A model generated the notes under the pieces. The model searched no databases. It was not told the DNA's origin and worked only from the letters and a program-made list of their open reading frames with translations. Source: a virus. Taken from it: a stretch of 23,638 bases of DNA. Location of the stretch: positions 1 to 23,638 of the IMG/VR virus record IMGVR_UViG_3300017989_000445. One strand, 5' to 3'. A program made the translations under genes and the position numbers. Of this stretch, positions 7,163-15,075 are shown in pieces (the first letter of the stretch is position 1; each line of letters opens with the position of its first letter).

Positions 7163-7657
7163 ATGCCAAATCCAGAAGAAGTAATCAAAGATTTCGAACC
7201 AGAACATATAACTAAGCAACTTCCCAAAAGTACTAAAGAAATGAAGGAAGAAATTGCTGAAAATATGGATACGAAACCAAAGGAGAAACATCCAAAGGAC
7301 GATCCAAGGTCACAAAAGGAATACACGTTTCAATTCCGATACGAAAGCCCAAATGGAAAAGTTTGGACTGGACAATTTACCAACAAAATCCTATCGATTG
7401 CTGAACAACAGGCAGTAGGTGTAGCTCGAGCAAAGTTTGGTGGTGGAATGCCATACGAATCCTTGGATCCACTTTCCAGGGAAATCAATATGATTACTGC
7501 TCACATGTCTTTTTCGCTGATAAAATGGCCAGATTGGGCAGAAGACTTGAGAGCCATACTCGAGATTCCGTTATTACAAGCTCTCTACACGGAGGTGGCC
7601 TCTCACGAGGCTACATTTCTCGGATTTACGAAACCTCAAGAAGATAGCAAAGGTTAG
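7163..7657 (+). CDS. Tail assembly chaperone, short form
   Basis: This is a 164-aa protein. I chose ATG 7163 over an in-frame ATG at 7118 because AAAGGAG lies 8 bases upstream of it, while the earlier ATG has no ribosome binding site and sits within the palindrome. The N-terminus is charged (residues 1-50). The core has FQFRYESPNGKVWTGQFTNKI, then AVGVARAKFGGG, a helix SREINMITAHMSFSLI, and WPDWAEDL. Position between tube and tape measure, and the presence of a downstream overlapping frame, identify it as the equivalent of lambda gpG-type chaperones, which bind the tape measure and recruit tube subunits. These proteins act in assembly and are absent from the mature virion. Confidence 0.78.
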   Translation: MPNPEEVIKDFEPEHITKQLPKSTKEMKEEIAENMDTKPKEKHPKDDPRSQKEYTFQFRYESPNGKVWTGQFTNKILSIAEQQAVGVARAKFGGGMPYESLDPLSREINMITAHMSFSLIKWPDWAEDLRAILEIPLLQALYTEVASHEATFLGFTKPQEDSKG

Positions 7658-7991
7658 TTTTGAACACGGACTGGCAACTATAAAAAAATGGTGGTTCAAG
7701 AAATACGGTTTACCAGCGAACCACGAGCTCTTTCGGAGTCAGTCGATTGCCGAACTGAATCTGGAGATGCTCGAAGACATGTTTTTGAGAAGAGAAGAGA
7801 TAGAAAAAGAACTGGAAACAGCTAGTGGAGATACTTACAACAATCTCATGATGGAATTGAATCACATAAACAGCACTGTGGAAGAGAAAGAGAAGGTAAG
7901 AGCTGTATCAGATCCACTAATCGACAAATGGGAAGAGCAATTCATGTCTGGAGAGACACCAGACTTGGAAGAAGGATTACCCAGTGCCTAA
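7163..7991 (+). CDS. Tail assembly chaperone, long form by programmed +1 (or -2) frameshift
   Basis: The frame +1 to the chaperone gene is open from 7551 (after TGA 7548-7550) to TAA 7989-7991, and so overlaps the first ORF by 107 bases. It has no ATG, GTG or TTG before ATG 7767, which lacks a good ribosome binding site. Yet protein-like sequence continues upstream of that ATG: KIAKVSFEHGL, KKWWFKKYGLPANHELF, SIAELNLEMLEDMFLRREEI. The W-x-KKYGLP...S-x-ELNLEMLED pattern resembles the second chaperone of myoviruses (gpGT-like C-terminus), ending in an acidic tail. A shift anywhere in the overlap gives a 275-aa fusion. Tape-measure translation then begins at GTG 7984, overlapping the end. The frame assignment is solid; the slip site itself is inferred. 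Confidence 0.68.
7595..7654 (+). promoter_or_regulatory. Candidate frameshift region: hairpin plus slip sites
   Basis: GTGGCCTC (7595-7602) pairs with GAGGCTAC (7607-7614) across the loop TCAC, an 8-bp stem with one G-U pair. It ends one base before codon TTT (7616-7618), followed by C. tRNA-Phe could slip from UUU to UUC and enter the +1 frame. A second option is AAA-G at 7649-7652 just before GGT TAG, where tRNA-Lys could move to AAG. GGAGG at 7591-7595 is Shine-Dalgarno-like and partly inside the stem. Which site is used cannot be told from sequence. Confidence 0.42.
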
Positions 7992-10458
7992 AGACGTTAG
8001 AACCAATGTCATCGTATCTGCAGAAACCAAGGGATTCGATTCTGCGAGGCAAAAAGTCTCTAAGTTCAGCGATGAAGGAGCCAAAGGAGTCACTGCTCAA
8101 GCTAAAGGATTCGAAGATGCCAAAAATAGCAGTGCTGCTTACAGTAAATCTCTTGAAAAAATTAATAAGATGGACTTCAAAGATGTCCAGAAACAGATAG
8201 GTGGCTTAAAAGACCATTTGGGTGATCTGCACAAGCAGCAACTAGCAGTAACCATGGCCATGTCGGAGATGGACGACCAGGCCAGTCCAGCTTACAAAAA
8301 GCTTAAAGATGACCTCAAATCGATTCAGCAAGAGTCGAAAACCGCTGAAAGACAAATCAATAGTTTGAACAAAGCCTTTGCTACACAAGCAAAGGAAGCT
8401 GAAAGACTCGCAGAAGCTTCCAGGCAGGGTCGAGGTGCCTTCATTCAAGGTCTGGCACAAGGTGGACTACCCTTTCCTGCTCCTTTCCTTCAAAGGGGAC
8501 CAGGGATGGGTAGGCAGGTAGCTGGAATGGCAGTAGGAAGAGCTCTTACAGGTGGAGCTCGAGGTGCTCAATTAGCAGGTGGAGCCATGTTTGGTGGTGT
8601 AGGTGGCATGGCTCAAGCGATTGGTTCTATTCCATTGGTAGGTGGTATGCTTGGTGGCCAATTCCAAGCAGCTGCACAATATGCTCAACAAAATATCCAG
8701 TGGCAACAAACGAAGCTCGGTATGGCCCCATATACCGAAAGAGTCGGAGATATTAGAGAGCGAGCAACATACCTGGCAGAAAGAAGTGCAAAACTAAGAA
8801 GGGCAAGATCCAGAAAAGAAGAAGCAGAAAGGGAAATCGAAGAAGCAGAACGAAACCGTGACATCCTTATGAAAGCTGCTCAATACCAGCATGCGCGTAA
8901 AAGGCAAGAAGAAGCACTGGCAGCTGCAGAAAAGGAAGGTGTTTTACCTTATGCAGCTGAAAAGGGTTCACAGGTAGTATCTAGCACATTCGATAGCATA
9001 AAAAGAGGGATTGGTGAGATTGTAAATCCATTCGGTGAAGTTGTCGATGCTGGCATAGATTTACTCAAAAAAGGAGATATTGGTGGTTTCATCACTGGCA
9101 AACACGGGGATGTAGCTGCTCAAAAAGCTATAGAAGAAAGAGAGCTCACCAGAACTACCAAAGGCGAATTAAAGAGCATCAAAGAGCTGGATGCATTACG
9201 AGAAAAGAACTTCGATAAGCTCGAGAAGAAAAGGAAAGAGGCAAGAAAAGCAGACTTGCAATATCGAAAGGAATTAGCCACTGCCAGTAAAAAATATGCA
9301 GCTGGTCCATTCCGAGACATTGGCCAAATGGGTGTCTCTTTAATGGGTGTATCCAAACCAGAAGCTGCACAAATCTATGGAGAGATGATGCAGGCAGGTG
9401 GTGGATACAAGCAGGAAGCTATCGAGCAAGGCATGATAGGTTCTGCCTTTGCAGCCAGGACAATGTTTGGAGTGCAGCCAGGGGTAGCTGGAGCATTTTT
9501 AGGAGCTGGAAGACGTGGTGGTGTTGTAGGAGCTCGAGGTGCTCAAGGTGGTGGGGGTGCTGCTTTCAGGGAAGCACTGGCAGAAGGATTGAGACTTGGA
9601 CTGGAAGGCTCCGAGCTCAATCGATACATGCAGGAAACAGCTGCAGGCATCCAGAATTTCGAAGCCACTGGTATCGAGATAAACACTCGAAGCATCACTT
9701 CACTGGCAAGAGACCTAACTGACACTGGAATAGCTGGTACTCGAGCAGCTAGGATGGCCAGGGGAATCACTGGTGGAATACAACAAGTAGGACAAAGGGG
9801 GATCCAAAGCGGTCTAGACTTATACATGCTTCAATCCATTGGTGGATATAGAGGTGGTGGAGCTACTCAATATCGAGAAGCTCGAGCTCGGATGGAAAGC
9901 CTGGCAGGTACTGTACAAGCAGAAGGAGTAGGTGCAATTGCTGGTGAATCACAAATAAGTGAATCACTACGAGGTATCATGAGAATGGCAGGTGGAGACC
10001 CTGGAGCTCAAGCAGAACTACTCCAGACCGTATTGAGACAAATGGGTGTGCAGACTTCAGTGAAAGAGACTGACTGGCTCGCACGTAGCCTTCGAGGTGA
10101 AGAAGCTACTCCAGAACAATTGTCGATGATTCAGCAAGAGAGAAGAAGGCAGGCTCTAGGAGCAGCTGAAGCAAAAGAGACTGGTCTTGGTTCTGAAGCA
10201 GACATGATGCAAGCAGCTAAAGACGTGGTGAGTGGATATGCTCCAGGTGCCAAAGCACAAGCCAGTTTAGCCAATAAACAGATTGCAGTAGGACGTAGAA
10301 TGGTCGGAGTGGTCAAGCAATTGGAAAACATGGCACTCGATGCCACTGATGCTATGTCCAAAGCTTTTGTGCCTTCACTCAGTAAAGCAACTACTGAACT
10401 TGAAAACATGGCAAAGAATCTTCCTACTCTTCTAGAGTACATAAAATTAGTCGGTTGA
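7984..10458 (+). CDS. Tail tape measure protein
   Basis: An 824-aa protein starting at GTG 7984, with AGAAGGA about 9 bases upstream; it overlaps the chaperone frame by 8 bases. The N-terminal part (residues about 1-140) is long charged helix with KFSDEGAKGV and coiled-coil heptads around YKKLKDDLKSIQQESKTAER. Residues about 150-230 are Gly/Ala-rich with several short repeats (GGARGAQ). More coiled coil follows around residues 265-320 and 380-435, then a second Gly/Ala-rich and helical half. There is no clear transmembrane helix, peptidase or transglycosylase motif. Such proteins fill the tube and set tail length. With the rule of about 1.5 angstrom per residue, a tail near 120 nm is expected (inference). 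Confidence 0.9.
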   Translation: MPKDVRTNVIVSAETKGFDSARQKVSKFSDEGAKGVTAQAKGFEDAKNSSAAYSKSLEKINKMDFKDVQKQIGGLKDHLGDLHKQQLAVTMAMSEMDDQASPAYKKLKDDLKSIQQESKTAERQINSLNKAFATQAKEAERLAEASRQGRGAFIQGLAQGGLPFPAPFLQRGPGMGRQVAGMAVGRALTGGARGAQLAGGAMFGGVGGMAQAIGSIPLVGGMLGGQFQAAAQYAQQNIQWQQTKLGMAPYTERVGDIRERATYLAERSAKLRRARSRKEEAEREIEEAERNRDILMKAAQYQHARKRQEEALAAAEKEGVLPYAAEKGSQVVSSTFDSIKRGIGEIVNPFGEVVDAGIDLLKKGDIGGFITGKHGDVAAQKAIEERELTRTTKGELKSIKELDALREKNFDKLEKKRKEARKADLQYRKELATASKKYAAGPFRDIGQMGVSLMGVSKPEAAQIYGEMMQAGGGYKQEAIEQGMIGSAFAARTMFGVQPGVAGAFLGAGRRGGVVGARGAQGGGGAAFREALAEGLRLGLEGSELNRYMQETAAGIQNFEATGIEINTRSITSLARDLTDTGIAGTRAARMARGITGGIQQVGQRGIQSGLDLYMLQSIGGYRGGGATQYREARARMESLAGTVQAEGVGAIAGESQISESLRGIMRMAGGDPGAQAELLQTVLRQMGVQTSVKETDWLARSLRGEEATPEQLSMIQQERRRQALGAAEAKETGLGSEADMMQAAKDVVSGYAPGAKAQASLANKQIAVGRRMVGVVKQLENMALDATDAMSKAFVPSLSKATTELENMAKNLPTLLEYIKLVG
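8554..9546 (+). repeat. Dispersed 18-bp exact repeat in the tape measure gene
   Basis: GGAGCTCGAGGTGCTCAA is present at 8554-8571 and again at 9529-9546, in the same frame, encoding GARGAQ within Gly-rich segments. It contains GAGCTC and CTCGAG. It could mark an old internal duplication or only shared codon choice for a Gly-rich motif. Confidence 0.7.
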
Positions 10459-10469
10459 GGTTTTACTAG

Positions 10470-12017
10470 ATGACAATACCAGGGTTAAATGCCAGGCCAG
10501 GTTTTCAGGAATCAGATCATACATACCCTGAAGTTGTCATCTATTCGAAAGCAGATGACCCTATCATTTTAGGAGCCATTCCACATTTCAGCTTTCCACT
10601 GGATGGAAGAAGAAGGCAAGATTCAAATCCGAGTGTTATCGCTGTTAATACTCATAAGGGTTTGAATGCTGCTTCTGGTACATTTCAGGTAACACTCAAA
10701 CCGTCGCAGGAAGCAGACACTCTCTTCAAAAGAATCGTAGATGATGATTGGATAGACATCACTTTTTTCAAAAACGATGAAGGCTTCCATACGATGCGAG
10801 GTCTCATCGATGAGCTCAATAGAGATAGAAATGTAGGTGGCAATGGTGCTACCACAGAAGGATGGACCATAGTTGGTAGAGACTTTGCCAAAGTATGGGA
10901 ATGTACACCAGTTTGGTTTGACCCTTATGCGAATGAGCTGGCCACTTCTGCAGCCAGCACAAGAGTATTCAACGGTGTACCTAATCTCTATACATCACCA
11001 GGTAAGGCTCCACTGGTCTTCCTGCAGGAATTCATGGAAGAGCTCACAGCGGTTAGTGGTGTCAATTGGTCTCCACCAGCTGGCATGCCAGGGATAAATA
11101 ATCTCACATTCACTGGCAACATCAATTTCCACGAAGCACCATTGGTAGGCTCCATTCACTTCCAGAACAATCCTATGAGACAGATATTCAATCCGAATGG
11201 GTTGAATCCACAAGGAATGCTTTGGCAGTTGGCACGTGAGTATTCTGACCCTATGTTCACCGAGCTCTTCGCAGATGTGCATCCAAGGATAGGTGGTCCG
11301 TACTCGCCACAAGTCAGTTTGGGTCAACCATTTTCTAATCTCGAAACAGAAATGTCTGTAGTGCTTCGAGATAAACCTTTCCCATTCTATCCCACTTCTG
11401 CTCCACCAGGGTTTGCTCCTACTTGGAATACCTTGCCGATACACTACATGCCAAGGCAAGAGATAGTGAATTACAACGTGAGCAGGTCTGGCTACGAGCG
11501 ATACAATGCTTTCTTCGTATCTTCCAGAATCCTACAAGAGTCTGTGAATTCGCATGCTCTATATCTGATGGCACCATTACTCGACCAGCAAAGCATCAAA
11601 AAGCATGGTCTTCGAAGGATGGATATTCAGAGTAACGTATCACCAGATGCTTTGGATCCAGTAGTGGGATTGGATGAAAGCAAGCTGGCCACCTTCCAAA
11701 GACAGTTAATCAGGGATTGGTACTGCATGAATCCCTATCTTTTGAGTGGAACAATCGGCACTGGTCATGGAAGACCAGACATCAAAATAGGAAACAAACT
11801 GAGAATACCAGGGGCAATCTATAGCCCTACCGACATCGAACCAGATGAAACTTACTACATCGAAGGAGTAGGTCAGAATTGGGTAGCCGGAAAGGGGTTA
11901 CGAACCACTGTAGAAGTTACCAGGGGATGGATAGGAACAGATGCAGAATACATGGCAGCATTAACGAAGCTGATACTTAGGTACAATCTTCCTGCCATGG
12001 CCTATGCACTGCCATAA
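10470..12017 (+). CDS. Baseplate hub protein (gp27/gpD-like)
   Basis: A 515-aa protein just after the tape measure, with TTGAGGTTTT as weak ribosome binding site. Residues about 45-160 show the hub pattern: SVIAVNTHKGLNAASGTFQV, then DDDWIDITFFKNDEG, MRGLIDELNRDR, GWTIVGRDFAKVWE and TPVWFDPY. The C-terminal part has SGTIGTGHGRPDIKIGNKLR followed by EPDETYYIEGVGQNWV, typical of the outlet domain where the hub meets tube and spike. In the particle this protein forms a trimeric ring that couples the six-fold tube to the three-fold spike. Order (tape measure, hub, spike) supports it. The middle section (residues about 170-380) is less conserved and I cannot assign it. Confidence 0.72.
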   Translation: MTIPGLNARPGFQESDHTYPEVVIYSKADDPIILGAIPHFSFPLDGRRRQDSNPSVIAVNTHKGLNAASGTFQVTLKPSQEADTLFKRIVDDDWIDITFFKNDEGFHTMRGLIDELNRDRNVGGNGATTEGWTIVGRDFAKVWECTPVWFDPYANELATSAASTRVFNGVPNLYTSPGKAPLVFLQEFMEELTAVSGVNWSPPAGMPGINNLTFTGNINFHEAPLVGSIHFQNNPMRQIFNPNGLNPQGMLWQLAREYSDPMFTELFADVHPRIGGPYSPQVSLGQPFSNLETEMSVVLRDKPFPFYPTSAPPGFAPTWNTLPIHYMPRQEIVNYNVSRSGYERYNAFFVSSRILQESVNSHALYLMAPLLDQQSIKKHGLRRMDIQSNVSPDALDPVVGLDESKLATFQRQLIRDWYCMNPYLLSGTIGTGHGRPDIKIGNKLRIPGAIYSPTDIEPDETYYIEGVGQNWVAGKGLRTTVEVTRGWIGTDAEYMAALTKLILRYNLPAMAYALP

Positions 12018-12025
12018 GGATTGAG

Positions 12026-13069
12026 ATGCAGAAACCGAAAATAGTAGGCAAGGGAGCTCGATTACAATCGGGAATAGTACATACTCGGATTAACGAAGAT
12101 GAATTTCCTAGTGCCAATGGCCTGCTTCTCAAAGGAGTAGTAGTAGCAACTTACGTGACAGATGACCCTGGCCATCCTAAGTTTTTGGATTTGAAGAGCC
12201 AGCCAAAAGCGGTGTATTGCGATGTAGTGACCTATTCCACAATACCAAGACAGAAGTGGTTTTTCTTGGAGAAAGTTCTGGTCTCTCAAAGACGTGGTGG
12301 ATTGCATGATGATGGCATTTGGAAGCCCAAAGCAGCCACCATGAATGTAGTCACTCAAGTTTTGAACGATACGATTGGAGCGAATCCAGGCCAGTTGGAT
12401 GGAGATCATGTGCTAGTTGGCTTTATGAACAACACCTTCGATGAGCCAGTTATCATTCGAGGTATTCCACATCCTTCTCGAGATGTAGGAAATGAAAACT
12501 ATTCAGCTGGAAAGAGTTTGAAACTAAAGCTGGTAGACGGTATCCAGAACGCTCCAGATTACGTGAAACACCAAGGGGTATTCCATGGTGTCGATGAGCT
12601 CGGAAACCACGTTGTGGACTCCACCTTTGGCCATGTCGGTCAATTACTGCCCTTTGGGATAGAGCCACCACCAGATGTTTTGGGAATCAGTGGCAACCAG
12701 ACACGAAATCTACCTCAGAATTCGACTCATGAAGTAATTTTCTGGAATATGGCTTCACCATTGACACCAGTGGAAGTGGCCAAGTTCAAGTGTACCAAGG
12801 ATGAATTCGAGATACTGATAAATATGCTTCCAACATTGAAAGTCGATGGAAGTGCAGCAACTGCCAATCTCACACTGGGTACTGGTGGAGTCAGTGCTGC
12901 TATTGCTGAAAGCATGGCTATTCTTTGGGCTAATTTGGCCAGCTGGTTAGCACTTCATACACATCCAGATCCAGTAAGTGGCTTTACTGGAGTGCCTGTA
13001 CAAGCAGCTACTATTCCACCATGGGATTCTGCCATTGCTTCTGGCAGGTTGACGTTTCCACCAGGTTAG
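12026..13069 (+). CDS. Baseplate spike protein (gpV/gp5-like OB-fold) with HTH iron-site motif
   Basis: A 347-aa protein with AAGGA as ribosome binding site. Residues about 25-155 form an OB-type barrel: LKGVVVATYVTDDPG, YCDVVTY, KVLVSQRRG, and GDHVLVGFMNNTFDEPVIIR followed by GIPHP, the classic gpV pattern (GDxVLVGFxxGxxxxPVIxG). The C-terminal part has HTHPDP at residues 311-316, then SGFTGVPV, the metal-site motif that in P2 gpV-type spikes binds iron at the needle tip. Between them a short region (AATANLTLGTGG) may be a small beta-helix. It is the point that pierces the outer surface of the cell. No lysozyme domain is present, unlike T4 gp5. Confidence 0.75.
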   Translation: MQKPKIVGKGARLQSGIVHTRINEDEFPSANGLLLKGVVVATYVTDDPGHPKFLDLKSQPKAVYCDVVTYSTIPRQKWFFLEKVLVSQRRGGLHDDGIWKPKAATMNVVTQVLNDTIGANPGQLDGDHVLVGFMNNTFDEPVIIRGIPHPSRDVGNENYSAGKSLKLKLVDGIQNAPDYVKHQGVFHGVDELGNHVVDSTFGHVGQLLPFGIEPPPDVLGISGNQTRNLPQNSTHEVIFWNMASPLTPVEVAKFKCTKDEFEILINMLPTLKVDGSAATANLTLGTGGVSAAIAESMAILWANLASWLALHTHPDPVSGFTGVPVQAATIPPWDSAIASGRLTFPPG

Positions 13070-13083
13070 GCGAGGTTAGGATT

Positions 13084-15066
13084 ATGGCAATTAGTGCAAT
13101 AAATTTCACGAAGGAAATGGTCAGACAGGGACTTACCCAAGATGACAAATTCTTTAGGCGAATGTTGTACTATTTTGAGCTCCACATGCCATTAGTTGTG
13201 GAATCCACGGGGCAAGTTGCACCAGGGGTAAGCAACAGTTTCATGTTCCCCTTAATTATTCCACCAGAATCTTATTCGATGGATGAGCCATTTGCTGTTG
13301 AAGTCACACCAACACAACATGGAGGTCTCTACACAGAAGAGAATGGAATCATTCAAAGGGTTATTCGAATAAGAGGTACTACGGGATTCAAACCGAGAAT
13401 GCTCAAGACCTATGGAGCTCTATTTGAGCCAAATGGTCCACCTTCACCGATGCCTACTTCTCTACCTGGTCTGAATCCTTCAGATCCATCTCATTCTCGT
13501 ACATTGATGCCTATCACTTTTGCAGAACTTTCTGGACAAAGGCATTTTCAATATCTCCAAGACTCGATGTTTCGTAGGTACGCTGATTTCAAGAGAGACC
13601 CTGCTACTGCCAAAGATACCATAATGTATTTTCACAATCCCAAGGATGATGAACATTGGCGAGTAGTACCAAATCGATTCTCGGTTGAAAGGGATAAGTC
13701 CAGACGTACACTTTACACCTACAATATCGAGCTACTCGTAGTAGGACCAGCGAATGCCACTGCAGATTTGGACTTCGATGATAAGAACATTTTCGATGAC
13801 CTAAACAATGCTCTCTATATGGCTCAACTTGGAGCAGCTCTAGTTGCTGGTGGTATCAATGACCTTACTGCACTGGCAGATGACTTGGGAACATTCTTGA
13901 GCAACATTACAGTGCTTATCGATAGTCTCACCACCATCGTTAATGCAACTGATGATTATGTGAGTGGCACTGAATCACTGATAAACGTACCGTATGCCTG
14001 GCATCAATCTCTGATGGAATTGATGGATGAAGCAGCTGATACAGCATCTCAGGAAGAGCAGATAGTGGCAGTACCACAGTCTGCTATCAATATCATAAGG
14101 CGAACAATCGAAGGGCTCGAGCTCATCGGTGCACATCCAGAATCTTTTGAGACTCCTAATTCGGATATTGCCAAATCCATCAAAGATAGGCAGGAAATTC
14201 GAAGGTCTGTAGATGAGCAAACGATAAACGATACCTTGGAATCCGAAAGTCCTACTTCCTTCGATGAGCTGGAAGCTGTAGGTACTGCTTTAACACCAGG
14301 TGAAGCCATGGCCAGTGAAGGCGAAATCAAATCTGGTGGTGAAGTGAAGAATTTCAGAAGCCTTCGAGAAATAACAGTAGGACAAAATGATACCCTGGCT
14401 ACCCTGGCATCTCAGTACATGGGTGATGCTCGATTGTGGCAACACATTGCAATAGCCAATGGTCTCAAACCACCTTATGTGAATGACCAGGCCACTCTTC
14501 CTTTGGGAAATAATGGAGCAGATGAAGTACCATTTGGCTCATCGATGGGTAGAGGTGCAAAGATACTGATACCGAGCAATGCAGCATCTCCATTGGATTA
14601 CCCATTATTGCCGGTATTGGGTACACAGATAGAAGAATCTATCGATAATCATCTGCTCGGTGTCGATGCTCTCTTGGAAGTTGTACATGGTGCCAAAGGA
14701 AGCAGTAGAGCTCTCTATGATGTAGCAGTCAATACAGAACTGGGTAGTACTGATGTGAAGCTCGCAGAAGGGATGGAAAACATCTCTCAAGTGGCACTCT
14801 TGAGACTGGCAATAGAATACGGAACAGATTTGCTCTATAAGCAGGTCGGTTTGAAACGAATCGTAGGGTTGAATTTCCACATAGCTGATTTGACTAATGC
14901 GCGGTATCGAATTCGAGAATCACTTACTGCAGATGCTAGAATAGCAGCTGTTCAGAATCTACAATTCGAGCAAGAAGAAGGTAAAGAAGATAATTTGCAA
15001 ACCGAAATGGATGCAGAATTAAGAGGCTTTCCACAATCAAGGCCGATTCAGGTGAGTTTAACGTAG
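13084..15066 (+). CDS. Baseplate protein with wedge-like N-terminus, LysM and gp25-like C-terminus
   Basis: The ATG at 13084 (660 aa) is preferred over the in-frame ATG at 13021, which lies inside the spike gene; GAGGTTAGG precedes it. Residues 1-235 hold a conserved unit (FFRRMLYYFELHMP, SFMFPLIIPPESY, FKRDPATAKDTIMYFHNP, RRTLYTYNIELLVVGP), like the tail-tube-initiator or XkdP-type proteins. Residues about 427-493 are LysM: REITVGQNDTLATLASQYM, WQHIAIANGL, AKILIPS. Residues about 540-660 look gp25/gpW-like: LRLAIEYGTDLLYKQVGL, a SLTADARIAAVQNLQFEQ helix-strand step, and a final strand. In other phages the LysM protein and gp25 are separate genes; here they appear joined, and the wedge gene gp6/J follows directly, as gp25 normally does. 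Confidence 0.72.
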   Translation: MAISAINFTKEMVRQGLTQDDKFFRRMLYYFELHMPLVVESTGQVAPGVSNSFMFPLIIPPESYSMDEPFAVEVTPTQHGGLYTEENGIIQRVIRIRGTTGFKPRMLKTYGALFEPNGPPSPMPTSLPGLNPSDPSHSRTLMPITFAELSGQRHFQYLQDSMFRRYADFKRDPATAKDTIMYFHNPKDDEHWRVVPNRFSVERDKSRRTLYTYNIELLVVGPANATADLDFDDKNIFDDLNNALYMAQLGAALVAGGINDLTALADDLGTFLSNITVLIDSLTTIVNATDDYVSGTESLINVPYAWHQSLMELMDEAADTASQEEQIVAVPQSAINIIRRTIEGLELIGAHPESFETPNSDIAKSIKDRQEIRRSVDEQTINDTLESESPTSFDELEAVGTALTPGEAMASEGEIKSGGEVKNFRSLREITVGQNDTLATLASQYMGDARLWQHIAIANGLKPPYVNDQATLPLGNNGADEVPFGSSMGRGAKILIPSNAASPLDYPLLPVLGTQIEESIDNHLLGVDALLEVVHGAKGSSRALYDVAVNTELGSTDVKLAEGMENISQVALLRLAIEYGTDLLYKQVGLKRIVGLNFHIADLTNARYRIRESLTADARIAAVQNLQFEQEEGKEDNLQTEMDAELRGFPQSRPIQVSLT

Positions 15067-15075
15067 AGGTAAATT

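Noticed and set aside
7682-7688. A7 run as a possible -1 slippery site for the chaperone
   Set aside because: It lies after the stop of the first frame (7655-7657), and the wanted frame is +1 and not -1.
7688-7825. Short ORF from ATG 7688 after the A7 run
   Set aside because: It is in the other frame, about 45 codons, with no ribosome binding site, and it competes with a protein-like frame that continues through it.
7928-8200. 90-codon plus-strand ORF
   Set aside because: Shifted frame over the chaperone end and tape-measure start; the tape-measure frame explains this DNA.
10995-11459. 154-codon minus-strand ORF
   Set aside because: Antisense of the hub gene, odd composition rich in Trp, His and Arg, no ribosome binding site and no recognisable motif.
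13021-13083. Longer start for the LysM-gp25 protein at ATG 13021
   Set aside because: It would overlap the end of the spike gene and code for a composition unlike the rest; ATG 13084 has a usable ribosome binding site after the spike stop.
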